From assembly GCF_010389155.1 (NCBI RefSeq), contig NC_057761.1, positions 47,912,213 through 47,976,212 of the forward strand: DNA of 64,000 nt. The letters are read 5' to 3'. The notes under the pieces were generated by a model. The model ran no database searches and was not told where the DNA came from. It saw nothing but the letters and a program-made list of their open reading frames with translations. The position numbers and the translations under genes were made by a program. Positions 34,507 to 44,826 of the stretch are shown one piece after another. This DNA is from Erigeron canadensis. Its lineage: Eukaryota; Streptophyta; Magnoliopsida; Asterales; Asteraceae. Position 1 is the stretch's first letter. Each line of letters opens with the position of its first letter.

Positions 34507-36049
34507 ATACGGGCAAAAATTGTAAAATTTGAGGGGAATATATCTCATTACCTTGTATGAGTTTTCAAGAACAGCCAGAAAATGGATGAATGAAAACTGT
34601 AAGGTTGTTATAACGTACGTGTCTTTTTGCAAAAGTCTCTACAGAAGAAAAAACAATCTTTCCTCAAATGAGGAGATGGGTCAGGAGTTAATCTAACCGA
34701 TAGGCAACTAACAGGTGTGAAGATTGAGGTATCTTTTTAGTGAACCGTTACTTTCTTCGTGGGTTTGTAATGTAATATAGTGTATGTACGTGGAGAGAAC
34801 ATGAGGAAGTGATTTTAATGTAATTTTTGAATGGCCGATTCTTTGATATAGTAACAATTGTTGCTTAAGGTAGTGTCAGGTATGGACTGTCTGTTGCATT
34901 TGTATCTTGGTTTATAATTTTTTTTCTTCTTTAATTGGGAAATGTGGATTTATCTTGAATAACTGAATCTCATCAACCGAGTATAGCGTAGCATGTATTT
35001 TATCCACCTGATCTATACTCTAAAGATCTTTTTGGAAACAATGGCATGCATTTAAAAATGTCAACATATTGAATGCAAATGAAGCCCGTTGGTATTAATT
35101 TTGTATAAATTTATTAATTTTGTATTCAGTTTTGTCATGCAAAACTGGTTTTGGAACTGCTTTTAGTTTCAAGTTGTAATTATAACTGTAACCTACTAAA
35201 AAGCCTGCCTAGCTGCATAGGTATATTTTCTATAAAATTTAATAATTAAATACGATACAGACAAAACAACATATCTTTAGTTTAAAGGTTGTCCCAAAAC
35301 TCAATGAAAATAGAGCTGTATAAAAAATGTGCAATTCTTCTTGTGCTCAAAAAGTTTAGAAACTCTTTCAGGATAACCAAGACTAATAACAAAGTTTAGA
35401 AACTATTTGAGGATAACCAAGGATAATAACAAATGGTTAGCCAATGAATCCACAGTTGAAGTGGTGAGACATTTGGGTTTTACTCACAAAACGACAATTT
35501 AATCTTTGCTTTGGCCTTTGTTGGGTTTCTACTGGAATACGAGCTACGTGGAGGGTTTGAGCTACCCAGTGTTGTCTGGGTTTGTGGGCATATCGCATAT
35601 AGGATTCTTTCTCACCGTTGAGTTTACTTTGGATAGCTGAGTTTTATCGGTTGGCCTTAAATTAAAAATAACAAATGGTTTAAATGAGTAAACCTGGTGG
35701 TGATTCTAACTTAAAATTTGAATTTGGGGTGCATTATTAGCCCAATGGAAATAAACACATCTTTTCGTCCAGAAAGATCAGAATGGACCATGCTAATCAT
35801 AAATGATTGGTTGGTGCAATAACCCAAAACTGATATAAAGGTTGGATAGGAGACAAAAAAAAACTGCATAAATTTGATAAGGCAGACGCCACCATCAAAC
35901 CATCTCTTCTCTTTTCCTATATTTCTGTGTGCTGCCATACCGGCCAACAGCTTTTCTTTGTCTTCTTATGTTTTGTCAAATTTATAAAAATTAACGGTTA
36001 ATAGTTTTGGTATAAGAAATTTTTACAAGTAATAAACTAACGAGATTAG
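34507..36049. other. KEA 3' flank and intergenic DNA
   Basis: The KEA 3' UTR probably reaches about 34900. Then AT-rich DNA with a 40-bp tandem duplication (35351-35430). No gene seen. Confidence 0.55.
35351..35430 (+). repeat. 40-bp tandem duplication
   Basis: Two units of 40 bp beginning AAAGTTTAGAAACT and ending ATAATAAC or CTAATAAC, about four differences between them. Confidence 0.85.
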
Positions 36050-36330
36050 TACCTGAAATGTAACAAACTTTGAACGAATGTTTATAGTGTGAAATAACTA
36101 AAGTTGTGTTCATTGTATGTAATCATTTTTACATTATATGTATTGTGTGTAAGAAAATGTATCCAACCAATCAAAAACTAACAAATGACAGCTATATATG
36201 GTTGTCACGTATGCATATTTACATACAATACACATAATTTAAAGATTATTACATACATTGAACACAACTTTAGTTATTTCATACTATAGATATTCGTTCA
36301 AAGTTTGTTATATTTCATAATATTTATCCC
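36050..36330. mobile_element. Foldback MITE with ~110-bp inverted arms
   Basis: TGAAATGTAACAAACTTTGA near 36054 is matched in reverse complement from about 36317 (TGAAATATAACAAACTTTGA), and the match continues through AAATAACTAAAGTTGTGTTC and TGTATGTAAT. The centre is near 36185. No coding capacity. The arms suggest a MULE- or Harbinger-derived MITE, but I saw no clean target duplication. Confidence 0.7.
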
Positions 36331-36894
36331 TAAACTAATAATATATAGCAATACAAGAAGACACGTAGGCTGTAAACAAGGCAAGCCGAACTGAGTATCG
36401 AGCTTGTCTCAATTAGAACTCCATGTATCCGAGGAACATATATGATGGTGGATATGGAATAACCAATAGGGAGTAGCATTAAGGGATCAAGGGTGACACT
36501 ATCAAAGCTGAAATGGGAAAATAGGGGAAACCCACCTCCAAAACTGGGAGTTTTTTGGATCACTCCATTTTGTCAAAATTCTTTCTCAGTTTTCACATGT
36601 ATAACTTTGAAATAGACCCTCTTAATTCATCAAACTCTTAATGGTATCTCCTCCTTGTTTTTTCTTTTTTTTTTGGTACTAACTTAATTGACGATTCAAG
36701 GTTAAATATCCCTCAATTAAGATGACTTTAGAAGACAACTGATTCGACCTACTCTCAATTGGCTCTATCTATATAGCATCAACAATAAAAAGAAAAAACA
36801 AGTTCCACGAACAAGCATTTTCTAGCTTGTGAAATTTACATTTACAAATATATTATATATCTTTAAATCAAGAGGAATGAAATCATGAATAGTA

Positions 36895-37025
36895 GCTTAC
36901 TTATTTATTTTTTAACCACGCTAGCAGGTAATTGTGCAACTGTCTGCTAGCTTGCTTATTTATTTTTTAACCACGTTAATAGGTAGCTACACAGCTGTCT
37001 GCTAGCTTGCTTATTTACTTTTTTG
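36895..37025 (+). repeat. 55-bp tandem repeat, 2.4 units
   Basis: Units start at 36895, 36950 and 37005 with GCTT(A/G)CTTATTTA, followed by TTTTTTAACCACG and ending ACTGTCTGCTA or GCTGTCTGCTA; the third unit is cut short. Confidence 0.85.
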
Positions 37026-37130
37026 TAAAAAACATATATATATTTAATATGTCAAACTTCTTAGCAGGTTAATCATATTGTTTTTATTTAAGGTTTTTTA
37101 ATTTCGTCTATCTTTATTTTTGATTTATTA

Positions 37131-37384
37131 CTCTCTCCGTCTCACTAAAAGTGTCATGTTTGAATTTTCAAAGTTTAACATTTCTAACGTTGACCTTATA
37201 TAATTTTTTTTGTGTTAGATAATGTTTGATGAAAGTTATATGAATTGATTGTGGTTTAAAAGTATTTTTATTATTATAACTTTCATCAAGTTTTATATAA
37301 CACAAAAAATATATTTAAGATCAAAGTTTATAAACATTGATTTTGAATATTCAAAATAGGACATTTTTTATGGAACGAAAGGAG
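37131..37384. mobile_element. Stowaway-like (Tc1/mariner) MITE
   Basis: Left end CTCTCTCCGTCTCACTAAAA and inverse right end CTCCTTTCGTTCCATAAAAA carry the Stowaway consensus (CTCCCTCCGTCC). TA is present on both sides (37129-37130, 37385-37386) as the target duplication. 254 bp, with an internal palindrome around ATAACTTTCATCAA / TGATGAAAGTTAT. Confidence 0.8.
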
Positions 37385-37586
37385 TAATATGATGACTTTA
37401 TTTGTTTTGTTTTATAGATTCTTTTAAAAAATAAATAAATGAATATATATATATATAATATGACTGGCTTATTTTAGTGCCTTTTATGGGGTTTTTTTGA
37501 TTTCATTTTCTACGTCTCACCCTGTATTATCATCCGGATTTTATCACGTTGCAAAGTTTTTTGTTTTTTTCTCGCGCAACTGCATG

Positions 37587-38246
37587 TAGGGGTATTCATC
37601 GGTTCGGTTTTCGGTTATTCGGTTTTTTTATTTTTGTTTTTCAAAACCAAAACCTAATTCAAAATGAAAAAACCAAAGCAAAAACCAAATTAGAATTTGA
37701 TTCGGTTTTGGTTTAAAACCGAAAAAACCAAATATGAAAAACACAAATTCACAATTTTTGTTTGTCTAGGTTGTGTTTCAACCAAAATAATTTTAATTTT
37801 CACCGAAGTAGTAAATTTAGACTTCAAGTATAATATGGATAAATAAGTAACATAACTGGAACAACTAAACTCTTATTTGTTATCCTTTTTAAAATTTTTT
37901 TATCAAGTCTTACATTGTTTATCAATTGAATTATTCTAATTTCAGAAGAAATCAATATAATAAACAAATAAAAAACAAAAGTAAAAAATACATTAATAAC
38001 TATCCATACAAAAAAAATATATATGTATTAAATATTTTTGATAATACATAAAAGGAATATAAGTTATTCGGTTTAATCAAATTCATTATTATAAACCTAT
38101 AACCAAACCAAAAACCAAATATATAATTCGGTTTCGGCTACAAACCAAACCCAAAACCTAATTCAAAACGGTTTTTTTTTTTTTGGTTTTTTAAACGGTT
38201 CAGTTTACGGTTTAACCGGGTAAAGTCCAAACCACGAACAACCCTA
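37587..38246 (+). mobile_element. Non-autonomous TAGGGGTRTT element, copy B
   Basis: Begins TAGGGGTATTCATCGGTTCG, ends CGAACAACCCTA. Colinear with the reverse complement of 12796-13506 through AAACCGAAAAAACCAAATAT, the TTTAGACTTCAA and GGATAAATAAGTAA blocks and the ACGGTTTAACCGGGTAAA end. Flanking 8-mers ACTGCATG and ACTGTCTG match at six positions, an eroded hAT-size target duplication. No coding frame. Confidence 0.65.
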
Positions 38247-38521
38247 ACTGTCTGTCAGTTTTGTCTTTTTTTTTTTAACTAAATAAAACATATGTGTTTA
38301 TACAAACTTTTAAACGAGTTTATATTTATTTATGTTTGATATAACAAACGTAGAAATATATTTATGTTCTTTTTTATATTTTTAGTAGTCTATTAACATG
38401 CTTGATTTTTTTTATGAAATATCACAAACATTTAAAACGTAATTCTGCACGTAAATACGATCGTTGAAGCCAGCCCGCAACGTGGGCTTATAGACCCACT
38501 AGTCTATATTATAGTTATACA

Positions 38522-38835
38522 TTAGATATGACGAGCATGGTACCCGTGCAATGTGGCGATATGTCGACGATGATGGTAGTGTAATGGCGGCGACGGATGG
38601 TGATGGATGTGAGAACGTCAAATGGTGTAGGTAATTGATGTAAAAATGTTTTTTAATATGAAGGGGGTAGTATAAATATTTTAAAATATAAGTGACTACT
38701 AATGGTGTAATTTAATATTAAAGGTTGGTGGTGATTAATTCATTAAGAGTAGTTTGGTCAATTCGTATGTCTTATATTTTTTAAACTTTCAACTTGTGGT
38801 TATAATTTTTATATAGTAGTATTAAAGTATAGATA
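38522..38835 (+). repeat. Dispersed repeat with ACCCGTGCAATGTGGCG head
   Basis: Head GGTACCCGTGCAATGTGGCG, GATGGTGATGG-rich body, AATTGATGTAAAAATG and a GGGGGTAGTATAAATATTTT block, tail TATATAGTAGTATTAAAGTATAGAT. Same block order as 8983-9260 and 15033-15480. Confidence 0.5.
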
Positions 38836-39011
38836 AAGAACAAGAATGGGATAGAAGTGACTTATTTATCGATTTAATGTATGTAAATCATTCCAAACTA
38901 GTTATAAAAATTTGATTAACGATTTTGCATCTATTAAAATTAAACATATAGTTTTGACAGAGTAACAAAAAATTTATCAATCTAAAAGGCAAGTAGTACA
39001 ACCCTTTTTTT

Positions 39012-39144
39012 TGATAATGATCGGTACACCACCTAATTTTAGCCGTACACTATTAAATGTGCATAAGGGTGTTGTACTGTACAATATTGTAAAGCATAAT
39101 TGATGGTGTACGGCTAATATTTGATGGTGTACAGATCATCACCA
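39012..39144. mobile_element. 133-bp foldback MITE
   Basis: TGATAATGATCGGTACACCA (39012-39031) and the inverse of TGGTGTACAGATCATCACCA (39125-39144) agree at 17 of 20 positions, with a second inner pair AGCCGTACAC / GTGTACGGCT. Flanked by T-runs. Non-coding. Confidence 0.7.
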
Positions 39145-39256
39145 TTTTTTTTAATTGTTTGAAATATAATCAGCTTACATTATTACTCAGTCTAATTTAA
39201 TAAGAATGGTATTTGGTTGTGGATATTATTTTGTAAGAGATGGTAATGGTACTGGA

Positions 39257-41075
39257 TAAGCTATAAGAGTGGACGGAGCGCCATGCGATGGGGAGGGGTA
39301 CCCGTCCGATACCGGTTGGCACACCGCGCCGACCCCCCGGTACCGATAGGGTGGGGAGGGTTTTGGTGACAGTGGTGCCGGTTTACATGCCTATGAATTC
39401 GAACGTTAGGAGCTTAAAAAAAATTAATAAGCACATGGGTCCCACCCCCCACGGCTCCTTCTCCTCTTCTTCTTCTTTCTCTTTTCTTCTTTGTATTCAT
39501 TATGTTCTTTTTTTTTTCTTCTTTCAAACAGATCACACAACACACCCACATATATTATCATATATACACATATATTTTATCAAACAACAATCATGAACAA
39601 TTTCTTCAACAGTCCTATATTTTTTGAAAACGGCCCAACACCCCCAAATATCCAATCAGACTCAAGTTCATCCGACGAGACGAAACGATATATTAATCTC
39701 TTCACAATGGCGCATTATGCGATTGAACAAGATGTCCGCGATACTGCCTCCTCTTCAAGAAAGTATACAAACAGAGACAATCGTGTCGAGTCGCACGACT
39801 GTCTTGTTCGAGGTTACTTTGCCGAGGAACTAAAATTTAATGAGAATTTTTTTAGAACACGGTTTCGGATGAGTAGACGATTGTTTGTGAAGATAGCTAC
39901 AGATTTGGAAAGCAATTTTGAATATTTTCAAAGGAGGGTCGACGGTCGTGGGAAAATGGGGTTCTCGGCTTTACAGATATGAACATCTGTCGTTCGTCAG
40001 TTAGCATACGGTAGTAATCCCAACAGTTTAGATGATTACTTAAATATGTCGGAAAGATCGTCACGTGACACCCTTAATGCTTTTTGTGATGGAGTCATTA
40101 GGTTATACCGACATGAATATTTGCGTAGGCCAATGCGTAATGATATGCAACGCATTTTTGATCATCATGCGTCTTATCATGGTTTTCCCGGCATGTTACG
40201 TATATATTTACTTATATACGGTTATGTATATATATATATATTACGTAGTTTAGTTAATACTTTCGTTTTAATATATGTGTATATAGAGAGTCTTGATTGT
40301 ACAGACTAGGCTTGGGATAATTGTCCAGTGGCTTGGCGTGACCAGTACACGCGAAGTGACCATTACGGGCCGACGATATCGCTTGAAGCAGTGGCGTCAC
40401 AGGATTGTTAGATTTGACACGCATACTTTGGTGTTGCCGGTTCAAACAACGACATTAATTTGTTGAACCAATCTCCTTTGTTCAATACCTTTGAAGGCGG
40501 CACAACACCGGTGGTTCCTTTCACTGTATATGAAACCGAATATAAGTACCCGTATTTTCTCGTGGATGGGATCTACCCAAGATATGCGATGTTTGTGAAA
40601 ATGATTCCTCATCCAACCGGTGAGAAAAGGATTCAATTAGCACCAACAGATGCTCGATTAGCAGAAAAAAGGATATGCGATGGGATCCCCCGGTTGCGAC
40701 ACACCATCAGATGCTCGACTAGCAGAGATACAAGACTCAAGCATTCACGAAGATCTTCGGATGGAGCTTATTGACCATATTCATCGCACATTTATCCCGT
40801 GCATCGATCGCTAGTTTAATTATGTATTGTGTTGTCGTTTTCGTTTAATATTGTACTTTTGTGTTTTAGATTGTTGTTTTATTTTAATATTGTATTAGTT
40901 TTAATTTATTAAATAAAAATATTAGTTTTTAAAAATAAACAGACATAAAATTAAATAGAATAGGATGAGGAGGGGAAGGAATGGGTGGTAAGATATTCCT
41001 AACATTAAGGGTAGGGAGGAGAAGTAAAATCGGGGTGGGGAGGGGTGACGAGCCGCTCTCCCACCCTAAGCTATA
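39257..41075 (+). mobile_element. Decayed PIF/Harbinger transposon
   Basis: Contains the transposase pseudogene at 39593-40770. Imperfect inverted ends GAGTGGACGGAGCG (from 39267) and GGGTGGGAGAGCGG (inverse, ending 41066), both followed by GGGGAGGGG-type tracts. TAA flanks each end, as expected for this superfamily; the identity actually extends to the nonamer TAAGCTATA at 39257-39265 and 41067-41075. Confidence 0.65.
39593..40770 (+). pseudogene. PIF/Harbinger (ALP1-like) transposase, broken
   Basis: From ATG 39593 the frame reads a Ser/Thr-rich start, then RDNRVESHDCLVRGYF, FRTRFRMSRRLFVKIA and FSALQ, the DDE_Tnp_4/plant transposon protein pattern. It stops at TGA 39980-39982. The match goes on with LAYGSNPNSLDDYLNMSERS, EYLRRP, HGFPGML, CPVAWRDQYTRSDH, GSNNDIN, LNQSPLF and DGIYPRYAMFVK. 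There are further stops at 40307-40309, 40409-40411 and 40415-40417, and a probable AT-rich intron or insertion between about 40200 and 40290. After about 40690 similarity fades; the usual C-terminal part is not recognisable. DDE residues could not all be placed. Not functional. Confidence 0.85.
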
Positions 41076-41802
41076 GTATAAGAAGTCATAACATCGAATT
41101 GATTAGTGGAGCCTTACCTAGAAATATTGGAGAAATAAATATAATTGTTCCTTCCGTTACTTTTATGATTCAATCGTCATGATTTCTATGCAACTTTTCA
41201 CTTAGCATTTCATTTGTCATTCCATATCTAACGTACTCTTCGCCAAATTAACTTGATAGAAAAATTAGTCAAAGTGCATTCATATTCTCTACAAAAGAAA
41301 AAATAATTACAGGGTCTTGTAAAATATATTAGATACACATATTCAAATGAAAGTAAAGCTTAATTTGAAGCCTATGAAAAGTTATAATCACCTATAAGGC
41401 TATAAGGTGCTATAATAAAACTGTGTTTATCCAACTATCCAGTAGTATATCTGTATATATTTGAATCACATTAGTTAACAAACAAACCATAGTCCATGGC
41501 GGAGCTATGTGGTGGCCATGGCAACCCCACAATATCTATAAAACTCTATATTTTTAATACTATTTTTTATGTATTTATTTAGTTTAAAGGTAAATGACAA
41601 CCCAGACTAATATAATATAATATTGTAGTTTAATTTTATGCATATTAGTATCGATCATTAAAAATGTTCGGCGACTCTAGACTGGAAATCTTGGTTCCGC
41701 CACTGACCATAGTTATAAAAAAAATAATACGGAGTAATAAATAATTTAATAAAAAAACAACCATATGCATATAATGATAGTGGTTATGTAGTTTTTCACT
41801 TT

Positions 41803-41990
41803 GTGATTTTTTTTTAGGGGTCATGGGTTTAAATTTTGTCACATGCAAATGTGGTGAGGGGGCCTTAGCAATGTTCTTCTCATCTACATATGGGAGAACA
41901 AACCTTTTATGGCATTGCCAAAATTCGAACCCGGCGTGGGCGCATCAAAGTTGGAGGTGTGTTAGCCATTTATCCGCTTTGTCTTTAAAA
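41803..41990 (-). mobile_element. Candidate tRNA-derived SINE
   Basis: On the minus strand: A-box-like TGGCTAACACACC, then B-box-like GGGTTCGAATTTTGG about 35 bases later, ending CCCCTAAAAAAAAA near 41810. Short flanking similarity CAAAGCG / CAAAGTG is weak, so the boundaries are approximate. An open frame on the other strand is not a gene. Confidence 0.4.
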
Positions 41991-42182
41991 AAAAAAAAAC
42001 TTAAGAAAGGATACAAACTTGCAATCGATTTCTGGTTTGAATTATAGTAACTTGGTTATACCGAAAGTCCGAAACCAATCACTTTACTTGTGGCATATCA
42101 TAAAAAATAAAATAAAATATTCCTTTTGTTTAACAAACCCAAACCATGTCGTAATATTTCAAGACGATATACGAATAACGCC

Positions 42183-42467
42183 AAGACGACTAGGGATGAA
42201 CAGATTTTCCAAATCCTGATCTCATCCTGATACTATCTTGATCCCGATCTCGATCCCGAAAAGTGGTACCGAATGAGACTTGGGATTGGGATTGGGATCG
42301 GTACCTATTTTTCTTAGTTCGCGGGACTTGAGACCACAGTATTAGGATTTGGAACCGGAATTTGGTATCAGGAAATGGTACCGAATGAGAAATGGAACTG
42401 GTGCCGGTAACAAGTTTTTGAAAAATTCGAAACTCGGTCGGTACTGGATGCCCATCCCTAAGACGAC
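42183..42467. mobile_element. hAT-like MITE with 8-bp target duplication
   Basis: AAGACGAC is repeated exactly at 42183-42190 and 42460-42467. The 269 bp between start TAGGGATGAACAG and end GGATGCCCATCCCT, giving a short inverted repeat of TAGGGATG type. Interior rich in GGTACCGAATGAGA and CCCGATCTCGAT motifs. Non-coding. Confidence 0.75.
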
Positions 42468-43274
42468 CATATCTCTATGTTCACCATTGTAATTTGACAT
42501 ATAAAGGCGTGTTTGAGATGGACGTAAAGTTAAGTCCACGGTCTCGTACCTTGACACAACATCACATAGCCTCGAAATAGTTGAGACCCCGAAAGCCATG
42601 AAATGTTGACTCTAAACAACTTAGAAAAGTTTGGATTTCCACATTGAAATTTTAACTTTTAATCTTATACGAGGGAGTTTTAAAATGCATTAATTTGAAC
42701 TTTCTATATATAGCATGGAGAAGTTTCAATATTCTTACTCAAAATAGCAATAAAATAATATGCTTCTAAGGAAGAGTTACTGCATATAAAGAATTCAAGG
42801 ATGGGGTCAGTCAAGTTGCACAATGTTTGAAGGTTTAAGTTGACGTCAACAAATTGTTTATCAAATCCACCATCCCTTAATCGGTAAGACTTCTCAATCA
42901 CTTCTCAATCACAACTCTAGACCTCGCTATTTGGTCATAACTATAGACAAAAGGCAAGTTACATTCTTACACCTTTTCTTTCATCTAAAATCAATTGGAG
43001 CCCTTGTACTTGGATCCTATTTTTCAGTTTTCATGTGCAAACTTGGATTTATCAAATACCATAAAATTAGTTTGAATATGTTTTCAAATAAAATTATGTC
43101 ATTAAATAGTTGTTAATAAGACATTAATTTTTAATTTTTAGTTTCAAAATTTTATATATATTACATTTTTAAATATATCACATAAAAAATAATAAAATGG
43201 TATATTAAAATTCTTTTATCTTTTAACCATAGTATGACTATATGAACTAATAGTGTGATTACACGTTGAGAAAA

Positions 43275-43412
43275 GGTTCCCTCAAGTTGTTTTTAACTTG
43301 AGAGGGTCAAGTTAAGAACATCTTAACCCTTAGATTAAATCCAAGGATCAAAATTATCTTGACCTTTGTTCAGATCTCTCTAACATCTCATGTTAGAGAA
43401 CTTGAGGGAATC
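43275..43412. mobile_element. 138-bp foldback MITE upstream of PYL2
   Basis: GGTTCCCTCAAGTTGTTTTT at the left and the inverse right end GATTCCCTCAAGTTCTCTAA match imperfectly over about 28 bp. It lies about 800 bp before the PYL2 start codon. Confidence 0.55.
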
Positions 43413-43894
43413 TCCTCCCTTATATGTTTAGTAAAAAAAAAACATGTCATTAAATATGGGTGAAGATTGGTACATATTTCATTCGTATACTAGCAAACAT
43501 GTTTTAACTACTTACATGATTCTATAAAATATAAACGCTGAATAATAAAACTAGATAACTTAAAGTTTCAATTAATTATCTGAAGTGTATCAAAACTACT
43601 ATCAACGTGATCTAGTAGCTAAATGTTTTAATATCGCTTAAATAACTTCAGGTTTGAAGTTTTTTAAGTAAATATGTTAAAAGAAAAAAGAAAAAAAAAG
43701 TGAATGGAGATGCCAGAAAACTTGTTATCCATGAATAATCTCCATGGACAAAACTTCATTGATTGACCCTCAAAACATCCACCAATATATGAATATAGTA
43801 CTTATATCAGCAATCTCCAGAAACATTAAGGACTAAATATTAACAACCAAATAGTAGAAGAGCCTGAAGGTCAAGCAAGTCCAAACTTTTTTTC

Positions 43895-43902
43895 TATAAA
43901 TA
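43895..43902 (+). promoter_or_regulatory. Putative TATA box of PYL2
   Basis: TATAAATA in an AT-rich setting, about 320 bases before the ATG at 44215. It implies a leader of roughly 285 bases that would contain the A-runs around 44066-44137. Inferred from motif and position only. Confidence 0.4.
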
Positions 43903-44214
43903 AAAAACATTAAAAAAGCCTCCATCACCTCCATGGTTCATGTGCAATTGTCCACCAACCTCTCCCCTCTCATCTCTCCCTTTCACAACTTACTAGTAAA
44001 AACTCATTTTATTTATTTTTTAACATCTTCTTCATACTCATTTCCATGTGATCTGCTTCTTCAAAAAAAAAAAAAATTCAAAAATATCACATCCCAACAC
44101 ACCCAAGAAAGAAAGGAAAAAAAAAAAAAAAAAAACTCTACTCTCATCCCCCCCCTCTTTCATAATATATACATACACATTCAATCCAATATATATAAAT
44201 TAAAAACAACTCTG

Positions 44215-44826
44215 ATGAATTCATCATCATCATCATCAATTCCACAAGGTCTAACTCAAGATGAATACAAAAACTTGCAACCATTAATAAACAGATACCA
44301 CATGTTTGACAAAATGCCAAACACATGCACTTCTCTCATCACTCAACGAATTGACGCGCCGGCCCACGTGGTTTGGCCCTTAGTCCGTACCTTCGATAAC
44401 CCACAAAGATACAAACATTTTATCAAAAGCTGTAAAATGGTCATCGGAGACGGCGGCGTCGGGAGTGTCCGTGAAGTCACCGTGATTTCGGGGTTGCCGG
44501 CTTCCACAAGTACGGAAAGACTGGAATTGGTAGATGAAGAAAAACATATTATAAGTTTTAGAGTTGTGGGTGGGGAACATAGATTGAATAATTATTTGTC
44601 AGTTACTTCTGTTAATGAATTTATTAAAAATAATAATGAAAATGGTGAAAATAAGGGGGAAGTTTATACAATTGTGTTGGAATCGTACATTGTGGATATA
44701 CCCGCGGGGAATACAGTTGAGGATACCAAGATGTTTACGGATACTGTTGTTAAATTGAATCTTCAAAAGTTGGGTGTTGTTTCTATGTCTTGTTTGCATG
44801 GTGGCGGAGGTGGAAATATTGGGTGA
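44215..44826 (+). CDS. PYL2: Abscisic-acid receptor, PYL2 type
   Basis: Intronless, 203 residues from ATG 44215. The frame is open upstream to about 43933, but that part is low-complexity leader, and family N-termini fix the start. It is a START/Bet v1-fold hormone receptor: on binding abscisic acid in the nucleus or cytosol it closes over the ligand and inhibits clade-A PP2C phosphatases, releasing SnRK2 kinases. Visible features: gate loop SGLPAS at 92-97; latch GGEHRL at 119-124; pocket lysine K67 (RYKHF), E101, R123, Y127 and E156; C-terminal helix DTVVKLNLQKLG. GLTQDEYKNLQPLI, TCTSLITQRI and SVREVTVISGLPASTSTERL are closest to PYL2 among Arabidopsis receptors, so a dimeric subfamily III receptor is expected. 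Odd points: Leu128 where family members mostly have Lys/Arg, an Asn/Glu-rich insertion (138-147) and a Gly-rich end. Confidence 0.95.
   Translation: MNSSSSSSIPQGLTQDEYKNLQPLINRYHMFDKMPNTCTSLITQRIDAPAHVVWPLVRTFDNPQRYKHFIKSCKMVIGDGGVGSVREVTVISGLPASTSTERLELVDEEKHIISFRVVGGEHRLNNYLSVTSVNEFIKNNNENGENKGEVYTIVLESYIVDIPAGNTVEDTKMFTDTVVKLNLQKLGVVSMSCLHGGGGGNIG

Noticed and set aside
43933..44214. 94-residue N-terminal extension of the PYL2 frame
   Set aside because: Low-complexity sequence with A-runs, not seen in PYL proteins; treated as 5' leader.
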